From Fluviibacter sp964498255 (GTDB lineage Bacteria; Pseudomonadota; Gammaproteobacteria; Burkholderiales; Rhodocyclaceae): DNA of 64,000 nucleotides. Positions 42,063 through 51,873 of the stretch are shown here, in pieces. The DNA lies in the NCBI GenBank assembly GCA_964498255.1, contig CAZCGW010000009.1:5981-69980 (forward strand), given 5' to 3'. The notes beneath the pieces were generated by a model that made no database searches, had not been told where the DNA came from, and saw nothing but the letters and a program-made list of their open reading frames with translations. Within the stretch, counting starts at the first letter, position 1. Every line of letters starts with the position of its first letter. The position numbers and the translations under genes are program-made.

Positions 42063-42776
42063 TTAGTTGGCCGATAGACCTGCCGCAACGCGTACAGCCG
42101 TAGTAACCCAGTTGATGGCCAGCTTCTGGAAGGCTTCTGTAGAGCTCGATTCCATACGGAAGGTTTCTCCAGACATCACGTAAACGCCTTCACCTAGAAG
42201 CTTGCCGCTGACGCTGTCACGCATCTTTGCTTCAACCACCAGAGATGGCGTCTTGGAATCGACACCCGTTGCTTTCTGGGCGGCATATAGAACGGCTGAT
42301 ACCGGAATGACATTCCAAGGTTTGAAGCCATCACCTTCGATTTCTGCACCTGTAATCGCTACGCTCAGGCGGGCAATGCCTGGGCCTGCTTTGTCGACCA
42401 CGTTAAAGCGTTTAGCGGCCTTTTCTTTAAGCTCGCTGTCGATCAGCATGCGTGTTTGGTAGATAGTTTCTTCAGTCAGGCCTTTTTTACCTTCGTTCTT
42501 GAGCGCTGTCTGGAAGAGAATGACTGGGTCGATCATTACACCCTTCCAGTCACTACGATTGAAACCAGGGCTGATGTAGCGATATACCTCAACCCCAGGA
42601 GCCGGGCTCTCTACTTTCTGGAGACGGTTGTACTCCGACGATGTCAGAAAACCGGACTTTTGATCTTGCGTTAAGCCACCGCCGCCGCAGGCAGCCACCG
42701 CCAATGCCGCTGTCGTTGTGAGAGCGATGGTGCGTATACGGCTAAACAGCTTGGTATTGGTTGGACGGGTTGTCAT
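42063..42776 (-). CDS. DUF3313 lipoprotein
   Basis: The 237-residue protein has a lipobox ending at Cys30 (LAVAAC). The DUF3313 pattern follows: KSGFLTSSEYNRLQ, YRYISPGFNRSDWKGVMIDPVILF and a C-terminal LVVEAKMRDSVSGKLLGEGV. It should sit on the periplasmic face of the outer membrane. It heads the three-gene exported-protein unit. The function is not known. Confidence 0.82.
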   Translation of the reverse strand: MTTRPTNTKLFSRIRTIALTTTAALAVAACGGGGLTQDQKSGFLTSSEYNRLQKVESPAPGVEVYRYISPGFNRSDWKGVMIDPVILFQTALKNEGKKGLTEETIYQTRMLIDSELKEKAAKRFNVVDKAGPGIARLSVAITGAEIEGDGFKPWNVIPVSAVLYAAQKATGVDSKTPSLVVEAKMRDSVSGKLLGEGVYVMSGETFRMESSSTEAFQKLAINWVTTAVRVAAGLSAN

Positions 42777-42947
42777 AAGGGGGCTCCGGTTGTCTGTTTG
42801 GGAATTCTCGCGTCTAGACTAAAGCCAAGCGGAGGGGTTGTCTAGCGGCGACGGCGATTTTTTTAAAAACAGCAAAATTTATGTCATCCGCCGGGCTGTT
42901 GAAGCGTTATCGGCAACAGGCGTTGTTACTTTTAAGAGGAGTGCGCC

Positions 42948-43250
42948 ATGAAAAAATCATTAGTATTGGTGGCTTTTGCTGCAATGACTGCTGTCGCTCA
43001 ACCGGCTCTGGCAGATGGTCGAGGGCATCATCATGGGGGGCGCGGTAATGGGTGGCTGCCGTTTGCGGCGGGCGCGGTTCTGGGCAGTGTTGTGGTCGGA
43101 TCCCTGATTCAACCCCAGCCTGTATATGCGCAACCTGTGTATGTGGCGCCCCCAGTACCTCGGATTATTGTTGCTCGACCCTATTACGCACCCGCACCGG
43201 TCTACGCCGTACCTGCGCCGCACTACGGTTATTACTATGAACGTGATTAG
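42948..43250 (+). CDS. small exported His/Pro/Tyr-rich protein, 100 residues
   Basis: The protein has a signal peptide ending at ALADG and a His/Gly-rich start (GRGHHHGGRG). A hydrophobic glycine-zipper-like segment (PFAAGAVLGSVVVGSLI) follows, then a tail of Pro, Tyr and Val repeats (PVYAQPVYVAPP). AAGAGGAG lies eight bases before the ATG. Similar small proteins are common in proteobacterial envelopes, but I know of no set function. Confidence 0.7.
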   Translation: MKKSLVLVAFAAMTAVAQPALADGRGHHHGGRGNGWLPFAAGAVLGSVVVGSLIQPQPVYAQPVYVAPPVPRIIVARPYYAPAPVYAVPAPHYGYYYERD

Positions 43251-43258
43251 ATTGCAGA

Positions 43259-44776
43259 TTAAGCCTTAATCTGGTGCTGTAGGGTTTGGTAGTCCACCTT
43301 GCCGGTACGCAATACAGGCAACTCTGCCATGTGGATTAATTCACGGGGTAGGTAGGTGTTGGGGATACGGGATTCTGCGTAATGTGCACGAATGGCCTCA
43401 AGGCTAAGTTCGGGGTCATTGGTGTAGAGACGGATCAGGGTTTTGGTCTGCTCATCAGACTCGATGGCGATAGCGGCATGATGAAAGTCTGGCGAGAGCT
43501 TGGCAATTTCATCTTCGATGTAGCCAAGGGAAATCATCTCCCCCGCAATTTTGGTAAAACGCTTCTTGCGCCCTTTGATAGCAAGGAAGCCTTCTTCATC
43601 TACGGTCACAATATCACCCGTGTCATACCAGCCATCGTTGAGTGAAGAGCGGTCTTCCATGAGGTCATGCAAGTAGGATTTCATCAGATTGCCGCCACGC
43701 ACATGAAGCACGCCGCCTTCTGTGATGCCTTCGTGTGGCTCAATACGATATTCGATATGCGGCAGAATACGCCCGACACTACCATGGCGTGTGGCGCCGG
43801 GAACGTTGACAGCAATCACTGGGCCAGCCTCAGTGGCGCCATACCCTTCGAGCATAGTGATATTGAGCGATTCGTACAGTTCTCGTGTGCGAGGCTTTAA
43901 CCGCTCGGCCCCGGCAACAACAAAACGCAGCGAGGCAAGATCTTCGGGGGTTGCCACTTTAAACATCTGGGCGAGAAAAGTATCGGTTGATAGAAGAACG
44001 GTTGCCTGATACTTGCGAATGAGGTGAAGGTTTTCTTTGTGACGGAGTGGTGACAATCCGATGATCGTTTTCATGCCGTTCAAGAGGGGTAGCAAAACGC
44101 CAGCAGTTAAGCCGAAGGCATGAAAGTGCGGGAGCGCACTAAACATCACTTCGTGTTTGCCGATCGGAAATGCTTCCAGGATCTGACCGCAGTTAGTAAG
44201 GAGATTGCGGTGTGTGAGAACAACGGCTTTGGGATCAGCCTCGCTACCAGATGTAAAAAGAATCACCGCAGCATCGTCCGGCTGGCTACGTTCTGTTTGC
44301 AAGCGCTTCAGTTTGACGCGGAGCGCACCGCTTAGCTTGGCCAATCGACCGATTTTTTTGGCGATGTCTTCCAGAAAGACGGTCTGGATACCAAGTGCAG
44401 TTAATTGATCGGGGAGATCGTTGAGCCCACATTTGTCGAGGAATTGGTGCGAAGTCAGTACGACATCAAGATGTGCCCGTTCGCAGCAACGAAGCAACGT
44501 AGGTACCGGAAAGGTGTAATTAAGAATGACCGCAGTTTTGTGTGCAAAGTTGCAACCCATGGTGGCAACCACACCCGTAACGCTGTTGGGAAGCAAGCAA
44601 CCCACGTGCCGCTTTCGCGTTAGTGCCTCAATGCGGCGGGAAAGCACAGCACAACCAACAACAAGGCGATTGTAGGTAAGGGATCTGCCAAGCTCGTCAT
44701 AAATAATCGGTTGGCGACTACGATTAGCCACCGCTGCCATCAAGAGACGTTTGGGAATGGTGTTGTTAGCGGGCAT
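43259..44776 (-). CDS. AMP-forming acyl-CoA/acyl-ACP synthetase-like protein
   Basis: The 505-residue ANL-superfamily enzyme has the P-loop-like motif ILFTSGSEADPKAVVLTH (about residues 176-193), the YGATEAGP motif, YDTGDIVTVDEEGFLAIKGRKK and a C-terminal lysine in RTGKVDYQ. The SGSE form resembles the acyl-ACP synthetase half of Aas more than ordinary FadD. The substrate is inferred to be a fatty acid. It lies 15 bases after addA in the same direction. Confidence 0.82.
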   Translation of the reverse strand: MPANNTIPKRLLMAAVANRSRQPIIYDELGRSLTYNRLVVGCAVLSRRIEALTRKRHVGCLLPNSVTGVVATMGCNFAHKTAVILNYTFPVPTLLRCCERAHLDVVLTSHQFLDKCGLNDLPDQLTALGIQTVFLEDIAKKIGRLAKLSGALRVKLKRLQTERSQPDDAAVILFTSGSEADPKAVVLTHRNLLTNCGQILEAFPIGKHEVMFSALPHFHAFGLTAGVLLPLLNGMKTIIGLSPLRHKENLHLIRKYQATVLLSTDTFLAQMFKVATPEDLASLRFVVAGAERLKPRTRELYESLNITMLEGYGATEAGPVIAVNVPGATRHGSVGRILPHIEYRIEPHEGITEGGVLHVRGGNLMKSYLHDLMEDRSSLNDGWYDTGDIVTVDEEGFLAIKGRKKRFTKIAGEMISLGYIEDEIAKLSPDFHHAAIAIESDEQTKTLIRLYTNDPELSLEAIRAHYAESRIPNTYLPRELIHMAELPVLRTGKVDYQTLQHQIKA

Positions 44777-44791
44777 GATGAACCCCTATGT

Positions 44792-47700
44792 TTATACTTC
44801 GATCAGTGTGCCATGAGTTGGAAAAAAGATGGCGGTGCGTATATTTAATCCCTCTTTGGCAAACAGTGCCGCATAACGTTGCAGTTGAGGCTTATAGGCT
44901 TCAGCCTTGGCTCTGAGTTGTTGCTCGATGGGCGTGTCAGATTCGGCGATGCGCATTGTTTTATAGTCGATAATCCAGCGATCACCCGCATCAATGAACG
45001 TGCGATCGATCACGTGATGGCTAAAACTCTCTGGTAGATCGGCGTTGAGGCTGCTCATCGGAACTTCACAACCCGCAGCTTCCTGCGGGCCAAGTAGCCA
45101 TTGCCCATGTTCGCTGTTAAGTGCCCCCAAAAGGGCTTCTTGTACAAGATTTGCTGCATCACGGCAGTCGACGGGTTCGTGCCCCTCATTGGCAAAGTAT
45201 TGTTCGAAGGTGGGCAGAAGTGCCGTGATGCGTTGGCTCGGCCATGCTGTTAAACCATCGTTGGCAATGGCCTCGAGGTAGCGATGCGTGATCGTACCAA
45301 TGGTCATGTCAATGGTAGCCTTATCCGTAGGTTGCGTGCCTTCGAAGGGTGCAGAGGGTTCAGTATTGAGTTTAATAGCAGCCGGTTCGCTTAAGGATTC
45401 ACTACGCAGTCTGATCAAACGCGGAACAAACTGCGTTGAATCGATTCTGCTAATAGAAGGAGGGTTGTTCGAGGGTTGCGCGGCTGCTGTCAAAAATGTG
45501 CTCTCCAGCGTAGGCCATAAGGGGGCAAGTAAGGAAGTTGCCGCTGGGGCTTTGAGTGCGTTGTCGGTCTCAGATTTCAGGTCGCGATAAGCGACGCCTA
45601 GCAGATGTAATCGACGCTCTGCCCGGGTAACGGCGACATAAAGCACACGCTGCGCTTCGTTGAGGCCGCGTGTTTTCTCCAGATTGCGTAGTAGGTCATA
45701 GGGTGTGGGGGTGTCCGATGGCGCTGCGCCTACGGGTGGCACCGGGGCAACCACGAGATGTTCGTGCTCATCATCGAGCAGTACGGTATCCCAGATGATT
45801 AAGGCCTTATCATCGGAGGGAAGGCGCTTGTGCAAACCAGGCAAAATAACGGTATCAAATTGCAGCCCCTTGGATTTGTGCACGGTCATTAATTGCACGT
45901 GGTGGCTATCCAGAGCGGCTTCCGGGGCTGCAAAGAGGCGGCCAAGGCCATCGTCGAGGCGAGACAAGTCTAACGTGCCGTGCGTATCCAGTTTGTCGAG
46001 CAGTTGCAGAAAAGCTTGCACATCCGCAGCATCGTTCGATGTGTTAAGACACTGCGGACCACCTAATGCACGCCAGATACCTTCTATCCATCGACGAGGT
46101 CGTTGGAGGCTCCGTGCCGTATAAGCTTCGGCAATAAGCTGTCGAACCCGGCGCAGTCTATGTTGGCTATCGGTCGATAGTTGATCGATGAGCGACTCAT
46201 CTTGCATTAGGGACCAAATAGTTTGCTCATGGTCGTGTGCGGCAAGTTGATGTAAGTCAGCGAGGGGTAGGCCGCACCATGGCGCTCGAAGTATTGCTAG
46301 CCAGTTAATGCGATCACCCTGGTGGTGTAGCGCACGGGTGAGTGACACCAGATCTTGAACAGACTGCCGCGCGGCAAGCGCATCGATTTCAACAGCTTGA
46401 AACGGAATCCGTGGCTCTTGGGTCTGTAGAAGCGTGACCAGTGCATCAAGATGGCTGCGTGCACGAACCAATACAGCAACTTTGCCCTCTGGTGCTTCCA
46501 AGCGTGCTTCCTGGATCAGGCGAACAATGGTTTCAGCTTCCTGTTGATCCGCCAGGTGGCGGGGTGCTGTTTCATCCGTCTCCGGGTCGCGATCTCCGCT
46601 AATGATGGGATGAATGCTGACGCCGGCCTGGCTCGATAGTGGTTTGCTAGCAACCGCAGGGCTGAAGCGAACGGCGCCGCGTGTGGCGTCGTCCTTTTCA
46701 GCGAAGACAGAAGCAAAGGTGCGGTTGACCCACTCAACGATGTTTTTGTTGGATCGATTGTTTTGGTAAAGCTGCAGTGGCACGGGTTGGATAGGGCCGA
46801 TGCCATTCTGGCGTACGCGTATAAACAGACCCACATCCGCTTTTCGGAAGCGGTAAATAGATTGCATGGGGTCGCCAACCAGAAAGAGCGTTTGGCTGCA
46901 GTCAGCACTCCAGCCCGAAGTGAGCATTTCCAGAAGCTCGACTTGGCCGGGGCTTGTGTCCTGAAATTCGTCAACGAGCAAATGGCGAATCTGGTAGTCC
47001 AATTGTTGTGCGAGATCTGTGGGGCTTTCTGGTTCGCCCAACGCTAATAGCGCCCGGCGTGCGATCTCGGTATGGTCGACGGTTTTTTCCTGGATAAAGT
47101 TAAGCCAGAGATTACCGTAGGCTAGATGGAGTAGCCGAGCCAGATCTTGAACAATCATGGCTTCAGCATCACCCAGAACCGGGTCGGGCAGCTCCCGAAT
47201 GCGAGAGAGTGGATCTGTCAGTTTTGCTGCATCAAGACTGGCAAGCGCATCTTTCAGCGTCTGCTTTTGTTCTTTATTCTCTTTCCCGGCCAGGTTGATC
47301 GGGCTGCGATAATCTTTACGCAGTTTGTTTTCAGATGTTAAAAAAAGCTCGGCAATGGCGCGCCATCGGGGCAGGGTCTGAGCTTGTGCCGGTAATGCAG
47401 CATCCCAGTCGGCCAGCAAATGAATGGGCGACTCTGGACTATTGCTTGCTGCATGGCGCGCAGCGCTCATCACTTCTGATGTAAAGACGCGGCTAAGAGC
47501 GGCAGCAATAACGGAGAGCTCTTCGTCGATGAGGCGCTCAAGAACATGGGTCACAGCCGATTGAAGTTGCTTGCTCTGACCAACCTGGGTGTAGCGTTGC
47601 CATTGATCTCGCCGTTCCAGCATGGCGACCAGCATAGTCTGGAGCCGGCCTGCATCGTTATCGAAGTAAGCCAGGACGCGTTCTACGGTGTTTCGATCGG

Positions 47701-48250
47701 CTTCGTCCGAAGCTGTTTCCAAGAGGGCTAGCGTATTTCGAGCAGCTTCTTCATAGAGCGGCCTGCACTCAGTGCTTAAGCCTGGCTGCGTGCCAAAGCG
47801 GGTGAGCAATGGCATCTGGCGCGCTAGGCTCATCGAAAGGGCGTCGAGCGTCATGACTCGTAATCGCCCTGGTTGATCCAGTAGTTGCCATTCCCGCAGA
47901 TTATTCTGTTTCAAGACATCTAAAGCGAGGGCGTATGTCTTTTGCTTGTGGGGCGGCGCGTCCGCGGCAAGCGGCTGAGTGGCAGCGCGAAGGCTGGCCA
48001 TAATTCGATCCCGCATTTCTGCGGCTGCCTTGCGCGTAAAAGTGAGCGCAACAACTTCTTCTGGTTCGTTAACGCGCGCCAGTAATACAAGAAAGCGTTG
48101 CGTCAGTAGCTCGGTTTTGCCCGCCCCGGCAGGTGCGTCGACAATAAACGAACGGCTCGGATCAAGTGCTTGTTGACGCGCAGCGGCATCTGCCGCAAGT
48201 TGTGCTTCTTCGCTCATTTCAGGGCATGCCACATGGTTGATGCTGTTCAT
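44792..48250 (-). CDS. addA: AddA-type UvrD helicase-nuclease
   Basis: The 1152-residue protein has a UvrD/RecB helicase: Walker A APAGAGKTELLTQRFL near residue 40, DEXX box VDEFQDTSPGQVELLEM near residue 398, and motif VI YVAVTRAERRLHLLG. A C-terminal RecB-family nuclease has WIIDYKTMR. With its upstream partner it would resect double-strand breaks. Its ATG overlaps the partner's stop (ATGA), a sign of coupled translation. The AddA name rests on the pair; RecB-like is the wider description. Confidence 0.87.
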   Translation of the reverse strand: MNSINHVACPEMSEEAQLAADAAARQQALDPSRSFIVDAPAGAGKTELLTQRFLVLLARVNEPEEVVALTFTRKAAAEMRDRIMASLRAATQPLAADAPPHKQKTYALALDVLKQNNLREWQLLDQPGRLRVMTLDALSMSLARQMPLLTRFGTQPGLSTECRPLYEEAARNTLALLETASDEADRNTVERVLAYFDNDAGRLQTMLVAMLERRDQWQRYTQVGQSKQLQSAVTHVLERLIDEELSVIAAALSRVFTSEVMSAARHAASNSPESPIHLLADWDAALPAQAQTLPRWRAIAELFLTSENKLRKDYRSPINLAGKENKEQKQTLKDALASLDAAKLTDPLSRIRELPDPVLGDAEAMIVQDLARLLHLAYGNLWLNFIQEKTVDHTEIARRALLALGEPESPTDLAQQLDYQIRHLLVDEFQDTSPGQVELLEMLTSGWSADCSQTLFLVGDPMQSIYRFRKADVGLFIRVRQNGIGPIQPVPLQLYQNNRSNKNIVEWVNRTFASVFAEKDDATRGAVRFSPAVASKPLSSQAGVSIHPIISGDRDPETDETAPRHLADQQEAETIVRLIQEARLEAPEGKVAVLVRARSHLDALVTLLQTQEPRIPFQAVEIDALAARQSVQDLVSLTRALHHQGDRINWLAILRAPWCGLPLADLHQLAAHDHEQTIWSLMQDESLIDQLSTDSQHRLRRVRQLIAEAYTARSLQRPRRWIEGIWRALGGPQCLNTSNDAADVQAFLQLLDKLDTHGTLDLSRLDDGLGRLFAAPEAALDSHHVQLMTVHKSKGLQFDTVILPGLHKRLPSDDKALIIWDTVLLDDEHEHLVVAPVPPVGAAPSDTPTPYDLLRNLEKTRGLNEAQRVLYVAVTRAERRLHLLGVAYRDLKSETDNALKAPAATSLLAPLWPTLESTFLTAAAQPSNNPPSISRIDSTQFVPRLIRLRSESLSEPAAIKLNTEPSAPFEGTQPTDKATIDMTIGTITHRYLEAIANDGLTAWPSQRITALLPTFEQYFANEGHEPVDCRDAANLVQEALLGALNSEHGQWLLGPQEAAGCEVPMSSLNADLPESFSHHVIDRTFIDAGDRWIIDYKTMRIAESDTPIEQQLRAKAEAYKPQLQRYAALFAKEGLNIRTAIFFPTHGTLIEV

Positions 48251-51039
48251 GTGGCGGTCTCCGTTGGTTCAGGATCATTTAATGAAGACTTTAGCTGGAG
48301 ATCCCGTTCGGCGAGTCTTAATAGTGGGCGTACATCGCAATAAAGCAGGTCGCTCTCGTTGGTAAAACGGACGCTCGCATCTCCGTGGCATACCTCTTCG
48401 GCAATCGATCGAATTGCTCGATCCCAGTGCGCCAAGACGCTGGCCCAGTCAGGAAAAGATGCCGCATCGAATAGTCTGCGTACCCGAAAGCTGTGAAGGT
48501 CTTCGACGCCGGGCAAAAGCTTGTCACCATCGCCGATGCCTTTAAAAGCGAGTTTGCTTAAATGAACTTGTCCGAAGGCAACGCCAGCGACATCGCCTTC
48601 GCTAGGGGTGGCAATCGCAGCGTAAATTGGCAATTGCGGTTCAGTGAGGCGACTGCTGGCCCAATTGCGGGTATCAATGTTGGCACCCGTTTTGTAGTCA
48701 ATAATCAGCAAGCGGCCATTGGCAAGTTGGTCAATGCGGTCGATGAACATCCGCACTTCAATGCCGCCAATGTTGTGCTGAAACTCGTGCTCACAATGAA
48801 TTACCGTGAAGGGTTCAACGCGCGCCGCTTCCATTTCTAACCACTTTGCCAGAAGTCGGTATAAGCGATTACGCTCCAGCGCCTGCTGCCGAGGCTTGAG
48901 GGGCTCGTATTTCTTGTTGGTGTTGTAGGCGGTAAGCACCTGGTCGATGGCCTGATCAATGGCTGTCGCGAGTCCGTGTGCTACGAGTTTCTGCAAACCG
49001 GCATGGTCTTTGGTCTGCGACCAGAAAGCCTCAAGCGCATCATGAACGAGGGTGCCACGTTGTCTGGCATCCAGCCCCTCGACAGGATCTTGGAGCGGCA
49101 CTGCGCCAAGCCGGTATTGGTAGTACCCCCAGGCCGGGCAAATTGCCTGGGCTTTCAGCAACCAGGTGCCGCCACGGACATGGGCGCCTGAAGCAACTGG
49201 CGGTGCTTTGGCGTCTTCGATTGCCTCAAGCATCCGGTTAGGTTCAGGGTGGATGGCATCGATCCACGGTAAAGGATCTGGGTCGGGCGGTGTAGCGGTC
49301 GGAATGTGGGCGATCAGGGCGCTGGGCTGAAGCTCTGTGTCACCATCCAGGTGCGGCGCACTAACAATAACTTCTGGTGCGCTGCGGAGTAGTCGGTGCT
49401 GGATACGTTGCGCGAAATCGAGCTGGACGTTCGCGCAGGAATTTGGCGCGCGCTGCTGGCGTTGTGCAACTACCGAAAGCAATGGGCTGGGGTGAGCAGC
49501 GGGCGGCCAATTGATTTCAGTTAATCCGGCAAACCAGAGCGCATCAAAATCGATCCCCGTTGATTCTAGTATCCCTAGAATTTGAATAGGCGGGTTTCCC
49601 CGGGTTTTGGGTTGGAAAAGTCGTTCGTTACACAGTTGGTTGAGCAGTTTGATCGTGCTGCTGAAAGAGAGCTTTCCCGTGATCTGATCAATCCGCGATA
49701 ATTCGTCGAGCGCTTCGGTAAAAGCCTGGCGTGTTTGGAACTCGATGCTGTTGAGCTTGCCTTCGGCAAGCCATCCTGTTTTGGCAAGCAGCGCTTCCAG
49801 GATGCGCCGCCATCCGGAGGGTAATCGGCTGCTTTGGGGTTCTTTGGCTGCTTGAGCTAGGGCGTGTAGGTGTTGACGCAACGCTGGCGCTAGCAATTGA
49901 TGTTCGTCTAGAAACCAGGCGGCAAAGTTGTCGTAGCGGCTGATCGGTGCCTTTAGGGAAACACTGGTTCTATAAGCCGAATCCAAGCGTGCGCGTGCAT
50001 CTGATTCTGCGCTGTTGCTCGGATGAGACCAGTAGGGACTGTGTAAAAGCGATGCAATGCGCGATTGATCCACATCTTGCCGTGCGCCGATGAGCTGCAA
50101 TAGCGTAAGGGCGCACTGTACGATGGCTGTGTTGGATAGAGGTTGCCCCAGACTAATATTGAAAGGTCGTGGTTGTTGCGTGTTACGCGCAAAGATGTGC
50201 TCGGGAGTGAGCATATCTTCTAGTGCATCTTGTAAGGGCTGTTGATAGGTTTCAAGATCTGGCGCCACAATTCCAAGACGTGCTTGTGGGTTGCGGGCCA
50301 GCTGTTGTTTTGCCCATGAGGCTATGGCAAGGCACTCTTGGTCAATGTCAGCCGGGGTAATGCGTGTGATCTGCCCCGGGGTGGCTGATTGATCGATCGT
50401 TTGAACCTTGGTGCCACGAGCATTGAGTTGAGCGTGTACTTTTTTTTCTAGAGCCGTGTAGTGGTCAAACCCGGCGAAACATAGTTGCCCCGGTAGTAAG
50501 CTGACATCTACCTCTGAGAGATGGTCGATCAGCTGTGCATGGAGGCTGGCGGTATCAATGAGACCTTTCTCCAGGCAGTAGGCTCTGAACGCAATCTGCC
50601 ATTGTTGAAACTGTTGTTGCTCTTCACTGCATTGGTTTCCGCCATCAACGGGAATATTCCATTCGATAGACAGTTTATGCGCCTGAGCAGCGCTGGTGGC
50701 CAGCGCTGGTAGGTCGAAAAGTGACTCGGCAGACGTATCGATTTGGGTACGGATAACAGCTTCCCAGGCGATCTGCTCCTGAAAAGTGTTCAATACACGC
50801 AGATTGCTCAGGCCAGCTGGTGTTTTGCCACGCAGGTCAAGCGCATCATGTAAAGCGCTTAGCCATTGTCCAAGTGTCATTGTCTTCAGCGTGCGCCATC
50901 CTGAGCCAGACTGTTTTAGCTCATCGTGCTTGCGAGAGAGGGTTTGCCCTAGGCGTAGGGTAGCGCAGATAATCGGCGTATCAGCCGATATGTCCGTCAT
51001 CGCAACGGGCGGTAGGGTATATAAATCGAGTTCTGTCAT
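48247..51039 (-). CDS. addB: AddB-like PD-(D/E)XK nuclease subunit
   Basis: The 930-residue protein is the partner of the AddA-type helicase. Its C-terminal nuclease has the HEFQHNIGGIEVRMFIDRIDQL and RLLIIDYKTGA motifs, followed by QLPIYAA. The N-terminal half is a degenerate helicase-like region. It matches the betaproteobacterial 'probable DNA repair protein' group in length and pattern. I started at the ATG 51039. It is divergent from the nitroreductase gene. Confidence 0.78.
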   Translation of the reverse strand: MTELDLYTLPPVAMTDISADTPIICATLRLGQTLSRKHDELKQSGSGWRTLKTMTLGQWLSALHDALDLRGKTPAGLSNLRVLNTFQEQIAWEAVIRTQIDTSAESLFDLPALATSAAQAHKLSIEWNIPVDGGNQCSEEQQQFQQWQIAFRAYCLEKGLIDTASLHAQLIDHLSEVDVSLLPGQLCFAGFDHYTALEKKVHAQLNARGTKVQTIDQSATPGQITRITPADIDQECLAIASWAKQQLARNPQARLGIVAPDLETYQQPLQDALEDMLTPEHIFARNTQQPRPFNISLGQPLSNTAIVQCALTLLQLIGARQDVDQSRIASLLHSPYWSHPSNSAESDARARLDSAYRTSVSLKAPISRYDNFAAWFLDEHQLLAPALRQHLHALAQAAKEPQSSRLPSGWRRILEALLAKTGWLAEGKLNSIEFQTRQAFTEALDELSRIDQITGKLSFSSTIKLLNQLCNERLFQPKTRGNPPIQILGILESTGIDFDALWFAGLTEINWPPAAHPSPLLSVVAQRQQRAPNSCANVQLDFAQRIQHRLLRSAPEVIVSAPHLDGDTELQPSALIAHIPTATPPDPDPLPWIDAIHPEPNRMLEAIEDAKAPPVASGAHVRGGTWLLKAQAICPAWGYYQYRLGAVPLQDPVEGLDARQRGTLVHDALEAFWSQTKDHAGLQKLVAHGLATAIDQAIDQVLTAYNTNKKYEPLKPRQQALERNRLYRLLAKWLEMEAARVEPFTVIHCEHEFQHNIGGIEVRMFIDRIDQLANGRLLIIDYKTGANIDTRNWASSRLTEPQLPIYAAIATPSEGDVAGVAFGQVHLSKLAFKGIGDGDKLLPGVEDLHSFRVRRLFDAASFPDWASVLAHWDRAIRSIAEEVCHGDASVRFTNESDLLYCDVRPLLRLAERDLQLKSSLNDPEPTETAT

Positions 51040-51114
51040 GACCGTGTGGTATCCGGTTAACATACTAGCTGAAGCAGACTAAGCTTGCTCTAAAAGCGCG
51101 AGAGGAAACCACTA

Positions 51115-51768
51115 ATGCATATTGTCGATTTGATCCAGCAACGTAAAACGACGAAGGCCTTTGATCCGGCCTGCCAATTGAGCCAGGAGCAAGTGGCGGC
51201 TGTTTGTGATCTGTTGCGCATGAGCCCGTCCTCAACGAATGCGCAGCCGTGGCATTTCTTTTTAGCAGGCTCTGAAGCCGCCAAGGCCAAGGTGGCTGCC
51301 GGTACTTCCGGTGATTTTGCTTATAACGAGCCGAAAATTAAAAATGCATCGTTAGTTGTCGTTATGTGTGCCCGGACGCGAATGGATGAGTCCTATTTGC
51401 AGCAGGTATTGGATCAGGAAACACAAGACGGTCGCCTGGCCACAGAAGATGCGCGGATAAACCAGCATAAGGTGCGCTCTGGTTATGTGAAAAAGCATGA
51501 GCAAAGTGCTGTAGGACTACTACAGTGGTCGGCGCGGCAAGTGTATATCGCGTTGGGCTTTCTGCTGCTGGGAGCGGCGGAGATGGGTATTGATGCCTGC
51601 CCGATAGAGGGATTTGATGCGGCCGCTATGGATAAGGCGCTTGATCTGGAAGCTCAGGGTCTGACCAGTCAGGTCATAGTGGCATTAGGGCGTAAATCAG
51701 ATCAGGATTTCAATGCGGCTTTGCCAAAATCTCGACTGCCTGCTTCGCTTGTGATCACGACGCTTTAG
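51115..51768 (+). CDS. oxygen-insensitive NAD(P)H nitroreductase (NfsB type)
   Basis: The 217-residue flavoprotein has the FMN-binding start (QQRKTTKAFDP), LLRMSPSSTNAQPWHFFLAGS and the C-terminal LGRKSDQDFNA. It resembles NfsB/NfnB in length and pattern and would reduce nitroaromatics and quinones with NAD(P)H. The natural substrate is unknown. Confidence 0.88.
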   Translation: MHIVDLIQQRKTTKAFDPACQLSQEQVAAVCDLLRMSPSSTNAQPWHFFLAGSEAAKAKVAAGTSGDFAYNEPKIKNASLVVVMCARTRMDESYLQQVLDQETQDGRLATEDARINQHKVRSGYVKKHEQSAVGLLQWSARQVYIALGFLLLGAAEMGIDACPIEGFDAAAMDKALDLEAQGLTSQVIVALGRKSDQDFNAALPKSRLPASLVITTL

Positions 51769-51871
51769 TCCGGTCAACTTTGTCACGGGGTCTGTGCCAG
51801 TAGAGCCAGCCCCATACAGCGAGAACCAATAATAAAGCGATGCCCAGCTCGATAAACACGAAGATAGGCAT
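51755..51871 (-). CDS. single-helix membrane protein, 38 residues
   Basis: The frame MPIFVFIELGIALLLVLAVW then GWLYWHRPRDKVDRTKAS is one membrane helix with a basic tail. It begins two bases after the stop of the upstream membrane protein. AAAGAG, which overlaps that stop, lies in ribosome-site position. It overlaps the 3' end of the nitroreductase gene by 14 bases on the other strand. The function is unknown. Confidence 0.62.
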   Translation of the reverse strand: MPIFVFIELGIALLLVLAVWGWLYWHRPRDKVDRTKAS

Positions 51872-51873
51872 GG

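Noticed and set aside
43255..43273. Palindrome CAGATTAAG-C-CTTAATCTG between convergent genes as a terminator
   Set aside because: There is no T-run and the centre is too tight for a good loop; part of it is coding sequence of the acyl synthetase gene.
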